A stretch of 64,000 nucleotides of DNA, from positions 1 through 64,000 of the forward strand of contig CAZECE010000087.1 of assembly GCA_964510525.1 (NCBI GenBank). Direction: 5' to 3'. Made by a program: the position numbers and the translations under genes. Source of the DNA: CAZECE01 sp964510525. GTDB taxonomy: Bacteria > Pseudomonadota > Gammaproteobacteria > Pseudomonadales > JANQJO01. Positions 53,663 through 62,481 of this stretch are shown in pieces (the first letter of the stretch is position 1; the number at the start of each line of letters is the position of its first letter). The notes below the pieces were generated by a model. That model searched no databases. It saw nothing but the letters and a program-made list of their open reading frames with translations, and had not been told where the DNA came from.

Positions 53663-54671
53663 GACCTGCTCCTCGCTCAACAATTGGGCGCGCTTTAGAA
53701 TGAGAGCCCGACACTTTCTCAGTAACAGATGTTTTCTCAATAACAGGTGCTTTTTCAGTAATAAAATCAATCGGCTGCTGATTAAATTTCACCATAACCG
53801 CCGAAGGATCCTCAATCATGAGCGTAAAGGGAGCTCGACCACCAAATTTAAGCAACGCACCTGAAGCATACTCATTGTCCGCTTCGGCTCCTTTTTGCCC
53901 CTGGCTGTCAATAATCTCAACACGAGTCTGACGTAAAAAATACAACTCTAATGCATCCTGACCACCCGAAGAAGCTTGCCCAACCAGCCACGTATTCGGT
54001 CTTCCCAACTCAGTTAACACCACTTTTTGAGCCGCAGACTCAGACTCAATCGCAAATTCCGCCTCAGCCCCCAACAACAAATCAAGCCGGCGCTCAAAAG
54101 CCGCATCATCTCGAGAAACAACCGCCACATCTGAACCTAATTCAGGCCGTTTCACGCCACCTTCTAACAGCATTGTACGAGCCATAGAGCGCGCCTGCAT
54201 TTGATCAATATATGCAGTCACACCATCCCAATACAACACGCCCCCAATAAAGACCAACATTAAAGAAAACAATGCCACATGGCCTCTTAAGTCCAAGCCC
54301 TCATAATCAGGCGAGACGGCTAATTTAAGTGGTCGCACTGGCTCCCCTCCGCCCTCTGTTACCACAGACTGAGACACATCGGAGCCACATTCAGACCACG
54401 CCCGCTCAAACGCAGGCAAGTATTGGGACACATCCGAATTAAGCAGCTTACAATACGCCCCTAAATACCCTTTTAAAAAGACGGGGCTTGGCAAATCAAC
54501 CCAACGGGCTGCTTCCATCGCTTCAATGTAACCAGGCTGCAAACAAAGCTGCAGCTCTACCGACTCTGCCGTTAAACCTTGCGCTTCACGCATCATTTTA
54601 AGCTTTTGACCAGCCGATTGAGCATCTTTAAAAACGACCATCTCCTCTTTAATGACGGGCTTTGACAACAC
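53655..54671 (-). CDS. rodZ: Cytoskeletal protein RodZ
   Basis: Links MreB to the wall-elongation machinery. 338 residues: N-terminal HTH (about 15-80, GQKLKMMREAQGLTAESVELQL), transmembrane helix (about 130-150), and a C-terminal periplasmic DUF4115-type domain (about 225-300). The end is a three-unit TEK repeat from an 18-bp tandem repeat. GTG start after GGGAG. Between pilF and ispG as in Pseudomonas. Confidence 0.93.
   Translation of the reverse strand: MLSKPVIKEEMVVFKDAQSAGQKLKMMREAQGLTAESVELQLCLQPGYIEAMEAARWVDLPSPVFLKGYLGAYCKLLNSDVSQYLPAFERAWSECGSDVSQSVVTEGGGEPVRPLKLAVSPDYEGLDLRGHVALFSLMLVFIGGVLYWDGVTAYIDQMQARSMARTMLLEGGVKRPELGSDVAVVSRDDAAFERRLDLLLGAEAEFAIESESAAQKVVLTELGRPNTWLVGQASSGGQDALELYFLRQTRVEIIDSQGQKGAEADNEYASGALLKFGGRAPFTLMIEDPSAVMVKFNQQPIDFITEKAPVIEKTSVTEKVSGSHSKARPIVERGAGRE
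53713..53766. repeat. 18-bp tandem repeat in the 3' end of rodZ
   Basis: Three imperfect units at 53713-53730, 53731-53748 and 53749-53766 (unit type ACTTTCTCAGTAACAGAT). Read on the minus strand they give the protein repeats ITEKAP, VIEKTS, VTEKVS near the RodZ C-terminus. Confidence 0.85.
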
Positions 54672-54752
54672 AGTGTTCTCCCATTAATTGGATATAATTG
54701 GATAGTTGTTACCTGATGATGTATGTCACCAGTCACTGATCACGAAAACGTA

Positions 54753-55517
54753 TTATTCACTTTGAATATAAGCTTGGTACTCAGCTGAATTGGGGTAGAG
54801 TTTACGCAACGCCAACTCGTAACTCGCCAACTTATCACGATCCCCCACCACTCTTTGCACTTGAATACCCAACCACAAACTTCTTGGCGTATGACGAGCC
54901 AATAACCCATACTGCTCGACATAGTCAGCAGCACCTTGCCTATCGTTTTTCTTGAAGGCAATATCAGCCAATTCAAGGTAAGAACGCGACATACGCCCAT
55001 CGGCGCGTGTCGCGCTTAAAAACGCCTCTTCTGCTTTCTCTAAATCAGCCAATTTCAAATAACAACGGCCCATGTTTTCAAAAGCAACGGCACGATTCTC
55101 ATACCCAGGATCATTGGCTGCTTTTTTAAGCTGCTTTAGGGCCTCTTTATAGCGATTTTCATTATATAAAAAGGTCGCATAATTATTGCGCGCCTTCGAT
55201 AACGTGGAGTCGTAGCGGAGCGATAATTTAAAATGTTTTTCTTCCAGTTTTTTATCACCTGTTAAACGGTACACCAAAGCCATGGCATTATGCGCCTCAG
55301 GCGATTTGGGGGCCTTTTCTAATGCGCGCTTCAAGTGCTTAAAAGCCGTTTCAGCATTGCCTTCTTTTATGTATTCAGCCGCCGCGGCAATAGACACCTC
55401 GGTAAAACGCTGAGGATCCGATTTTTGAAACACCGGCTCTTCAATCTCAGTCACACAACCGACTTGCATCAGCAACCCTGCCAACAACACCCCACTAAAA
55501 GTAACGCGTTTAACCAC
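54753..55517 (-). CDS. pilF: Type IV pilus biogenesis lipoprotein PilF/PilW
   Basis: Outer-membrane pilotin that helps assemble the PilQ secretin. 254 residues from the GTG at 55517 (GGGGAG 7 bases upstream, overlapping the rlmN stop). Signal with lipobox LLMQVGC, then about six TPR units (AEYIKEGNAETAFKHLKRAL, ARNNYATFLYNENRYKEAL). The frame extends to an ATG at 55535 inside rlmN. Confidence 0.92.
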   Translation of the reverse strand: MVKRVTFSGVLLAGLLMQVGCVTEIEEPVFQKSDPQRFTEVSIAAAAEYIKEGNAETAFKHLKRALEKAPKSPEAHNAMALVYRLTGDKKLEEKHFKLSLRYDSTLSKARNNYATFLYNENRYKEALKQLKKAANDPGYENRAVAFENMGRCYLKLADLEKAEEAFLSATRADGRMSRSYLELADIAFKKNDRQGAADYVEQYGLLARHTPRSLWLGIQVQRVVGDRDKLASYELALRKLYPNSAEYQAYIQSE

Positions 55518-56745
55518 AAGCAATCTCCCCTTCATTTTCTCGAAAGATCATGGTTGCTGCTCGCCAGTCTCGTTGACGCCGCGTACGGTCTTTGACTTGC
55601 CCTACCAACTGACCGCAAGCGGCATCAATATCATCGCCTCGGGTACGCCGAACGGTTGTCACAACCCCAGCCTCCAATAATTTTGCCTGAAACTTAGCAA
55701 TGCGTGTGTTTGAAGAACGCTTGTAACCTGCATAAGGAAAAGGATTGAACGGAATCAAATTCACCTTGCAAGGCAAATCACCCAACCAATCAATTAACCG
55801 ATCCGCATCTTCCAAACGATCATTTACTTCTTGGAGCATCACATACTCAAACGTAATACGACGCCTTCGAGCTTGAAACTCTGAATAGCGCTGACAAGCC
55901 GCCTTGAGTTCATTGAGCGGGTATTTTTTATTAATAGGCACTAATTTATTGCGCAATGAATCCGATGGCGCGTGCAACGACACCGCCAGACTCACATCCA
56001 CATGATCCATTAACTGATCCATTTTCGGCACAATCCCAGAGGTACTGACGGTTAAACGACGTTTCGAAATACCATAGCCAAAATCACTGAGCATGACCTG
56101 CAGTGCCGGAATCAAATGCTGAAAGTTTAACAAAGGTTCACCCATGCCCATCATCACAACATTGGTAATAGGGCGCTCCACTTCACCGGCTTTGAACAAC
56201 GCTTGATGCGCTATAAAAACCTGAGCCACAATTTCAGCCGCCGTTAAATCGCGCTGAAACCCTTGCTTGCCAGTGGAGCAAAAATCACAATCCAGAGCGC
56301 ACCCAACCTGAGAAGACACACACAAAGTCCCTCGACCGGACTCCGGAATAAAGACGGTTTCAATCACAGAGCCGGTTTGCTGACCGGAATTCGCAGCACC
56401 GACATCTAACAACCATTTTTGGGTGCCATCGTTCGACACATGGTGATACGTCACTTTAGGCAACGCCACCTCAGCAACAGCGGACAGACGGGTTCTCAGC
56501 CCCATGCTCAAATCCGTCATTTGCAGAAAATCGGTGACACCTCGCTGATAAAGCCATTTCATCACTTGATCCGCACGAAATGGCTTTTCATTGAGGCTGG
56601 CAAAAAACGCCTTCAACTCAGCCCGCGGCATACCCAGCAGGTTTACCCTTTTAACACTTGATTCAGCACCTGACTCGGCGACTGCTTTTCCGAGCTGGGT
56701 CTTCGCCTGTTCGGGCTGAGCCGTATTTATCGTGTCCGCGGACAT
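55510..56745 (-). CDS. rlmN: 23S rRNA/tRNA adenine-C2 methyltransferase RlmN
   Basis: Radical-SAM enzyme methylating A2503 of 23S rRNA and A37 of some tRNAs. 411 residues: radical-SAM cluster Cys149, Cys153 and Cys156 (CALDCDFC), GMGEPLLNF, SVSTSG-type segment RLTVSTSGIVPKM, and the C-terminal RRTRGDDIDAACGQL with the methyl-carrying Cys. The N-terminus has about 30 extra low-complexity residues. The ATG overlaps ndk by 19 bases. Confidence 0.96.
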   Translation of the reverse strand: MSADTINTAQPEQAKTQLGKAVAESGAESSVKRVNLLGMPRAELKAFFASLNEKPFRADQVMKWLYQRGVTDFLQMTDLSMGLRTRLSAVAEVALPKVTYHHVSNDGTQKWLLDVGAANSGQQTGSVIETVFIPESGRGTLCVSSQVGCALDCDFCSTGKQGFQRDLTAAEIVAQVFIAHQALFKAGEVERPITNVVMMGMGEPLLNFQHLIPALQVMLSDFGYGISKRRLTVSTSGIVPKMDQLMDHVDVSLAVSLHAPSDSLRNKLVPINKKYPLNELKAACQRYSEFQARRRRITFEYVMLQEVNDRLEDADRLIDWLGDLPCKVNLIPFNPFPYAGYKRSSNTRIAKFQAKLLEAGVVTTVRRTRGDDIDAACGQLVGQVKDRTRRQRDWRAATMIFRENEGEIACG

Positions 56746-57158
56746 AATTCCCCAGCATCAAAGAAATAAGCCACTTCACGCTCCGCTGATGCCAAAGAAT
56801 CAGACCCATGGACCGCATTTTCATCAATGGTACTGGCAAAATCAGCACGAATGGTTCCAGCTTCCGCTTCTTGAGGATTGGTCGCACCCATTAATGCTCG
56901 GTTTTTTGAAACAGCGCCTTCGCCCTCTAAAACCATGACAAAGACTGGTCCTGATGTCATAAACGAAACCAAGTCCGCGAAAAAAGGCCGCTCTTTGTGT
57001 TCAGCGTAAAAACCTTCGGCTTTGGCTTGATCTAAATGCATCATCTTGGCCGCCACAACTTGCAAATCAGCCCCTTCAAAACGGCTGATGATTTGGCCTA
57101 TGACGTTTTTACCAACCGCATCCGGCTTAATAATCGATAAAGTTTTCTCAACTGACAT
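56727..57158 (-). CDS. ndk: Nucleoside diphosphate kinase
   Basis: Balances NTP pools by phosphate transfer through a histidine. 143 residues: ERTLSIIKPDAV-type start (EKTLSIIKPDAVGKN), RALMGATNPQEA, and the active-site HGSDS (NAVHGSDSLASAEREV). It ends PRTR. Between the cysteine desulfurase and rlmN. Confidence 0.97.
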   Translation of the reverse strand: MSVEKTLSIIKPDAVGKNVIGQIISRFEGADLQVVAAKMMHLDQAKAEGFYAEHKERPFFADLVSFMTSGPVFVMVLEGEGAVSKNRALMGATNPQEAEAGTIRADFASTIDENAVHGSDSLASAEREVAYFFDAGELCPRTR

Positions 57159-57194
57159 ACATGTTTCTCCTAGTTTGTTTGCTTATTAAAAAAA

Positions 57195-58385
57195 TTAAAC
57201 TCGTAAAGATGTCACAACATGTGAGATCTGCTGTACTGCAATAGCAATCTGATCCAGCGTTGTCTCACGTCCCAAACTTAACCGAATACCGGTTAAGGCT
57301 TCTTGTTTCGACACACCTAACGCATGCAACACATGAGAAGGCTCAACGCGCTCACTGTTACAAGCCGACCCTGTTCCAACCGCCAGATCCGTTAACCCCA
57401 TCAACAGCGCTTCAGGACGCTGAATTCCGGCTGCCGTTAAATGAACAATGTGCGGTACTTGGGCACCATCTGCCACATGTAACTGGATACCAGGCACCGC
57501 CGTTAAACCCGCCTTCAACCGCTCACATAACACAGTAATATGCGCCAAATCTTCCTGCAAACGCTCACAAACCAACTCAACCGCTTTTGCAAAGCCAGCA
57601 ATCTGATGCGTCGGCAACGTTCCTGCCCTCAACCCCATTTCCTGTCCACCGCCAAACAAAACTGGTTCGATCTTAGGAAATACAGAACGCTTTACAAACA
57701 ACGCCCCAACGCCTTTGGGTCCGTAAGCCTTATGTGCAGAAAAAGAAACCAAGTCTGCACCCATTTCAGCCAAATCCACCGGTATTTTACCCAAACTCTG
57801 AGCAGCATCAACATGGAATACAATATCTTTATCGGATAACAGACGACCAATGGCCGCTACATCCGTGACCCCACCCAGCTCATTATTCACCTGCATCAAG
57901 CTGACAAGCCGAGTATCCGGCCTTATAACCGCAGCAACAGCATCTACTGAAATGGCACCTCCTGGGTCAGGCGCCAAATAAGAGACCTCAATATTCGGAT
58001 ATTTTTCAAAAGCTTGAAGGGTAGATAAGACAGCTTTGTGTTCAACCTGAGACGTGACAACATGAATAATGTCACCAGCTGCACCCTCACCATCTGCACC
58101 CATCAAGCAAGCGCGCAATACACCCTGCAAAGCAATGTTGTCTGCCTCTGTAGCACCCGATGTAAACAGCAGCTCCCTGGAATAACAGTTCAAGGTCTCA
58201 GCAATATCGGCTCGCGCGCTTTGCACAAGCTGATCAGCCTGCCAGCCATAACGATGAGATTTAGCGGAAGGATTAGCATGAGAAGACAGCAAGGTTTCAT
58301 GCATCACCTGAACGACAGCGGCATCGACCGGAGTCGATGCCGCATAGTCTAGATAGATTGGAGCTGTTAAATCATTCAGTCTCAA
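57195..58385 (-). CDS. iscS: Cysteine desulfurase (IscS/NifS family)
   Basis: Takes sulfur from cysteine for Fe-S clusters and thiolated tRNA. 396 residues from the TTG at 58385, which follows AGGAG by 4 bases and overlaps the pnp end; a GTG at 58412 is an alternative. Motifs: IYLDYAASTPVD, FTSGATEADNIAL, VEHKAVL, HVDAAQSLGKIPVD, PLP lysine in SFSAHKAYGPKGVGALF, RAGTLPTHQIAGF, and active-site Cys in GTGSACNSERVEPSHVL. It may be the housekeeping IscS, but no iscR, iscU, iscA, hscBA or fdx is adjacent. Confidence 0.9.
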   Translation of the reverse strand: MRLNDLTAPIYLDYAASTPVDAAVVQVMHETLLSSHANPSAKSHRYGWQADQLVQSARADIAETLNCYSRELLFTSGATEADNIALQGVLRACLMGADGEGAAGDIIHVVTSQVEHKAVLSTLQAFEKYPNIEVSYLAPDPGGAISVDAVAAVIRPDTRLVSLMQVNNELGGVTDVAAIGRLLSDKDIVFHVDAAQSLGKIPVDLAEMGADLVSFSAHKAYGPKGVGALFVKRSVFPKIEPVLFGGGQEMGLRAGTLPTHQIAGFAKAVELVCERLQEDLAHITVLCERLKAGLTAVPGIQLHVADGAQVPHIVHLTAAGIQRPEALLMGLTDLAVGTGSACNSERVEPSHVLHALGVSKQEALTGIRLSLGRETTLDQIAIAVQQISHVVTSLRV

Positions 58386-60492
58386 CCGACTCCTGCTGAG
58401 CTGCCTTAACACTCAGCTTAATACGACCGCGCTGATCCAACTCCAAGACCTTAACCGAAATGGTTTGGCCTTCTTTCAAGTAATCACCGACATTTTCAAC
58501 GCGCTCTTCTGCAATTTGCGAGATATGAACCAGTCCTGTGGTACCTCCCCCTAAGAAATTCACAAAGGCACCAAAATCGACAATTTTTTCAACTACCCCT
58601 TCGTAAATTTTGCCAACTTCAGGCACAGCGGTGATATCTTTAATGCGCTGCAACGCTGCATCACAGGAAGCTTTGTCTTCACCGTAAACCTTAACCGTAC
58701 CATCATCATCGATATCAATCGTCGCCTTAGTTTCTTCACAAAGCGCTCGAATGGTCGCACCACCTTTGCCAATAACGTCGCGGATTTTATCTGGATTGAT
58801 TTTATAGGTAGTAAACTGAGGCGCATGCTCACTCACTTCCGTGCGCGGCGCATTAATCGCTTGCTGCATACACTCCAAGATATGCAAACGGCCTTTTTTC
58901 GCCTGATTTAACGCCTGTTCCATGATCTCTTCAGTGATGCCATCAATTTTGATGTCCATCTGCAACGCAGTAACACCATTCTTAGTGCCGGCAACTTTAA
59001 AGTCCATGTCGCCCAGATGATCTTCATCACCCAGGATATCGGATAAAATTGCAAATTTATCGCCTTCTTTCACCAACCCCATAGCAATACCAGCAACGGA
59101 ATCCGACAGAGGCACCCCTGCATCCATCATAGCCATACAGCCACCACAAATAGACGCCATTGAGGAAGACCCATTAGACTCAGTGATATCAGAAACTACC
59201 CGAACCACATAAGGAAAATCTTGCTCGCTTGGCAATACGGCCTCCAAACCTCGACGCGCCAAACGGCCATGGCCAATTTCACGACGCTTAGGGGACATCG
59301 CCATACCGACTTCGCCAACACAGTAGGGAGGGAAGTTGTAATGCAGCATAAAATTATCGGTGCGCGAACCCTCTAAGGCATCAATCAACTGACCGTCTCG
59401 ATTACTGCCCAAGGTTGCCGCCACCAAAGCCTGCGTTTCACCTCGAGTAAACAACACAGAACCGTGCACATGGGGCAACAACCCCACATCAATATCAATT
59501 GGTCGAACCACATCATGCGCTCGACCATCAATTCTTGGCAACCCGTTAATCACATTATCCCGAACAATGCTCTTTTCTAACTTACCAAAAGCCGCTTTCA
59601 CCGCATCTTTTGATAAAAGGTCATCAGCCGATTGCGAATCATCCTCAACACACAAAGCCGCAAAGGCTTGCTCTTTAAGCTGCCCCAAACGCTCATAACG
59701 AGCCATTTTATCCGTCAACTGATACGCAGCCGCAATGTCTTCAAATGACTGCGCTTTGACTTTTTCTAAAGTAGCCAAATCTTCTTCAGGCGGCGTCCAA
59801 TCCCAAGGCGCTGTATTCACGTCCTCAGCAAAAGCCTTAATTTCACTAACAACTTTCTGAAGCTCTTGCTGACCAAAAAGCACAGCCCCCAGCATTTGAT
59901 CTTCAGTGAGTTGCTTGGCTTCTGATTCCACCATCAATACCGCTTTATCGGTGCCTGCAACCACCAAATCCAACTCAGACGTTTCCAGCTGGTCATAACT
60001 GGGGTTAATGACATACATGCCATCCACAAAACCCACTCGCGCAGCCCCAATTGGCCCACCGAAAGGCAAACCTGAAATGGACAAAGCTGCCGAAACACCA
60101 ATCAAGGCGGCAATATCAGGGTCTTGTAATTTATCAGTAGATACCACGTTAGCGGTCACCTGAACCTCACAATCAAAGCCTTTCGGGAACAAAGGACGAA
60201 TCGGACGATCAATCAAGCGACAGGTCAATGTCTCTTTTTCACTGGGCCGACCTTCTCGCTTTAAAAAGCCACCCGGGATCTTACCCGCGGCATAGGTTTT
60301 CTCTTGATAGTTCACTGTCAAAGGAAAGAAATCACGAGGTGTCTCCGATGCTTTTGCCACGACGGCCACAAACACCGTGACATTGCCGACAGTGACCATG
60401 ACAGAAGAAGTTGCCTGGCGAGCGATGCGACCTGTCTCTAACACACAGGGCATACCACCGTATTCAAACTCTCTTTTGATGACATTAAACAT
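58372..60492 (-). CDS. pnp: Polyribonucleotide nucleotidyltransferase
   Basis: Phosphorolytic 3'-5' exoribonuclease, part of the degradosome. 706 residues: two RNase PH domains (FFPLTVNYQEKTYAAGKIPGGF; RTDNFMLHYNFPPYCVGE), KH domain (IRDVIGKGGATIRAL), S1 domain (EGVVEKIVDFGAFVNFL). 128 bases after rpsO, with tandem repeats in the gap. Confidence 0.97.
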   Translation of the reverse strand: MFNVIKREFEYGGMPCVLETGRIARQATSSVMVTVGNVTVFVAVVAKASETPRDFFPLTVNYQEKTYAAGKIPGGFLKREGRPSEKETLTCRLIDRPIRPLFPKGFDCEVQVTANVVSTDKLQDPDIAALIGVSAALSISGLPFGGPIGAARVGFVDGMYVINPSYDQLETSELDLVVAGTDKAVLMVESEAKQLTEDQMLGAVLFGQQELQKVVSEIKAFAEDVNTAPWDWTPPEEDLATLEKVKAQSFEDIAAAYQLTDKMARYERLGQLKEQAFAALCVEDDSQSADDLLSKDAVKAAFGKLEKSIVRDNVINGLPRIDGRAHDVVRPIDIDVGLLPHVHGSVLFTRGETQALVAATLGSNRDGQLIDALEGSRTDNFMLHYNFPPYCVGEVGMAMSPKRREIGHGRLARRGLEAVLPSEQDFPYVVRVVSDITESNGSSSMASICGGCMAMMDAGVPLSDSVAGIAMGLVKEGDKFAILSDILGDEDHLGDMDFKVAGTKNGVTALQMDIKIDGITEEIMEQALNQAKKGRLHILECMQQAINAPRTEVSEHAPQFTTYKINPDKIRDVIGKGGATIRALCEETKATIDIDDDGTVKVYGEDKASCDAALQRIKDITAVPEVGKIYEGVVEKIVDFGAFVNFLGGGTTGLVHISQIAEERVENVGDYLKEGQTISVKVLELDQRGRIKLSVKAAQQESVETE

Positions 60493-60524
60493 TCGTGATT
60501 TCCTATTCTCTCTTTAAAATTACA

Positions 60525-60590
60525 AAACTATCTGCAACAAACTATCTGCAACAAACTATCTACAACAAGCCATGCTACAACAAACTATGC
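60525..60590. repeat. 14-bp tandem repeats in the rpsO-pnp intergenic mRNA
   Basis: AAACTATCTGCAAC at 60525-60538 and 60539-60552 is perfect, 60553-60566 has one change, and two diverged partial units follow to 60590. They lie in the pnp leader, where E. coli has its RNase III/PNPase autoregulation site. Confidence 0.85.
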
Positions 60591-60620
60591 ATAAAACACT
60601 GTGTATAAACAATAAAAACG

Positions 60621-60890
60621 CTATCGACGCAGCCCCAGACTGTCAATCAAAGACTTATACCGAGCTTGATCTTTGCGCTTCAAGTAATCCAACAGTTTAC
60701 GACGACGATTCACTTTTCGGATCAAACCACGACGTGAATGGTGATCTTTTTTATGGTCTTTAAAATGACCTTGCAACTGATTAATCGACTCAGTCAACAA
60801 TGCGACCTGCACTTCAGCTGATCCTGTATCAGCATCACTGCGCTTAAACTGACCAACTACGGTTTCTTTTTGTTGGGCGGACAACGCCAT
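60621..60890 (-). CDS. rpsO: 30S ribosomal protein S15
   Basis: Binds 16S rRNA in the platform. 89 residues, standard length: GSAEVQVALLTESINQLQGHFKDH and HHSRRGLIRKVNRRRKLLDYL. A strong ribosome site (AAGGAG) precedes the ATG. It lies between truB and pnp as usual. Confidence 0.98.
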   Translation of the reverse strand: MALSAQQKETVVGQFKRSDADTGSAEVQVALLTESINQLQGHFKDHKKDHHSRRGLIRKVNRRRKLLDYLKRKDQARYKSLIDSLGLRR

Positions 60891-60931
60891 TTGCTTTCTC
60901 CTTACAATAAGTATGCCTTTGGATAAAGAAA

Positions 60932-60955
60932 ACTGCCGTGCATACTAACAGCAGT
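60932..60955 (-). terminator. Hairpin between truB and rpsO
   Basis: Minus strand ACTGCTGT and ACGGCAGT pair (one T-G wobble) around an 8-base loop, followed by TTTCTTT. It may be a weak terminator or attenuator that lets rpsO-pnp be expressed separately. The stem is short. Confidence 0.5.
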
Positions 60956-60991
60956 ATTCATGCTTTTCTGACAAGCCAGATTTAACTGCAC

Positions 60992-61963
60992 TCAAACAAG
61001 CAACCGCTTAGGCGCCACACGACCATCCGAAAGGATCTGCCCAATGGCAAACAATCCCATCCGATCACTCGAAAGCTTAACCAAAACAGGCGCCTCCGAT
61101 TGAGTCAACAGCCCAGCAACATCGACACACTTGCTCGCAATCTGATCTTTATCGAGCAACACACTCTGACCATGCAGCACGGACTGACTCAGCGTCTCAC
61201 TTAACCGGATCTCAATCCAGCCTTCCAAAGCCGACGAAAGCGGCAATACTAACCGATCCAAATCAAAACCACCCGCACTTTTGCGTTCTGCAGGTCCTTT
61301 TTCTGCCGAATCCGCAAACTGAGCCAACAAGTCAACCAAACTGACTGCCTGATCAAGCCGATAAGGCCCCGCCTGCGTGCGCCGCAACACCGCCACATGC
61401 GCCCCACAACCAAGAAAAGCCCCCACATCTTCAACCAATGAACGAATGTATGTTCCCTTACTACAAGCAACCTGAAAAGTTGCAAAAGGGTGCTCATAAG
61501 ACTCTAAAATTAAAGAATCAATCACCACCTGACGGCTTTTACGGGGCACCTCCACCCCTTTTCGAGCCCAATAATACAAAGGCTTACCTTGGTACTTAAG
61601 TGCTGAATACAAAGGGGCAAATTGTTGCTGCGGACCTGTAAATCGCTCCACCACCTGACGCCATTGCGACTCGGACACAAGGCTAACTTCTGACGATTCT
61701 AGAACCGTACCTTCAGCGTCTCCAGTATCCGTTGTCACACCTAGGTGCGCCGTTACCCGGTAGCTTTTATTAGCGTCCAACAAGTACTGAGACAACTTAG
61801 TCGCCTGCCCAAAGCAAAGCGGCAATACGCCAGTCGCAAGGGGATCTAACGCCCCCGTGTGACCCGCCTTTTTAGCCCCAAACAAACGTTTAACTTTTTG
61901 CAGCGCTTGATTTGACGTAAGCCCTTTCGGCTTATCTAAGATCAGAATCCCATCCACGAACAA
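60992..61963 (-). CDS. truB: tRNA pseudouridine-55 synthase TruB
   Basis: Makes pseudouridine 55 in the T-loop of tRNAs. 323 residues: GILILDKPKGLTSNQALQKVKRLF, catalytic Asp in GHTGALDPLATGVLPLCFGQATK, KYQGKPLYYWARKG, CSKGTYIRSLVEDVG, and a short PUA-like C-terminal part. 9 bases after rbfA. Confidence 0.96.
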   Translation of the reverse strand: MFVDGILILDKPKGLTSNQALQKVKRLFGAKKAGHTGALDPLATGVLPLCFGQATKLSQYLLDANKSYRVTAHLGVTTDTGDAEGTVLESSEVSLVSESQWRQVVERFTGPQQQFAPLYSALKYQGKPLYYWARKGVEVPRKSRQVVIDSLILESYEHPFATFQVACSKGTYIRSLVEDVGAFLGCGAHVAVLRRTQAGPYRLDQAVSLVDLLAQFADSAEKGPAERKSAGGFDLDRLVLPLSSALEGWIEIRLSETLSQSVLHGQSVLLDKDQIASKCVDVAGLLTQSEAPVLVKLSSDRMGLFAIGQILSDGRVAPKRLLV

Positions 61964-61972
61964 AAACCTGGC

Positions 61973-62419
61973 TTAACTGGACTCTGACGACCCCTGATCA
62001 CCCGAGCGAGCACCAGTTTCTCGACCTACTATTGACTCTTTACTCTCCGCCGACTCTTTACTCACTGCCAACTCTTTACTCACTGCTAAGTCAATCAACT
62101 GATCCATGCGCTGACTTTTTAAACTCAGGTCATCGTAGTGAAAATGCAACGCCGGGAGAAATTTAAGCGCCACCTTGTGAGCTAATTCAGAACGAAAGAA
62201 GCCAGCCGCTTTACTGACCGCCACCTCAACCTCTTTAATTTGAATCGCATCCGACAAGCCAATGACATGGTAATAAATATGCGCATTCCGCAAATCAGGC
62301 GTCACCCGAACCTCGGTAATACTGACCAATGACAAGCGGGGATCACTGACATCATTCTGAAAAATCTGAGCAATGTGCTGCTGAATGGTTTGCGACACTT
62401 TTTTTAAGCGACTGGACAT
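61973..62419 (-). CDS. rbfA: 30S ribosome-binding factor A
   Basis: Late 30S maturation factor, needed at low temperature. 148 residues from the ATG at 62419 (open frame to 62458). KH-type core: RLKKVSQTIQQHIAQIF, DPRLSLVSITEVRVTPDLRNAHIYY, LKFLPALHFHYDD. After residue about 110 there is a Ser/Lys/Glu tail built on an 18-bp repeat (SKELAV, SKESAE, SKESIV), longer than in most RbfA proteins. Confidence 0.95.
   Translation of the reverse strand: MSSRLKKVSQTIQQHIAQIFQNDVSDPRLSLVSITEVRVTPDLRNAHIYYHVIGLSDAIQIKEVEVAVSKAAGFFRSELAHKVALKFLPALHFHYDDLSLKSQRMDQLIDLAVSKELAVSKESAESKESIVGRETGARSGDQGSSESS
62034..62087. repeat. 18-bp tandem repeat in the 3' end of rbfA
   Basis: Units at 62034-62051, 62052-62069 and 62070-62087 (type GACTCTTTACTCACTGCC), differing by a few bases. 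In frame, giving the repeated SKE hexapeptides of the RbfA tail. Confidence 0.9.
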
Positions 62420-62481
62420 AATAACTCGCTTCTCATATTGGCTGACATTGAAGCCCAAATACTGGCCCCCGAACTGCCAGA

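Noticed and set aside
53663..53770. N-terminal extension of IspG with repeated LLLRKH
   Set aside because: It is the rodZ 18-bp repeat read in another frame; the GTG at 53662 has a good ribosome site.
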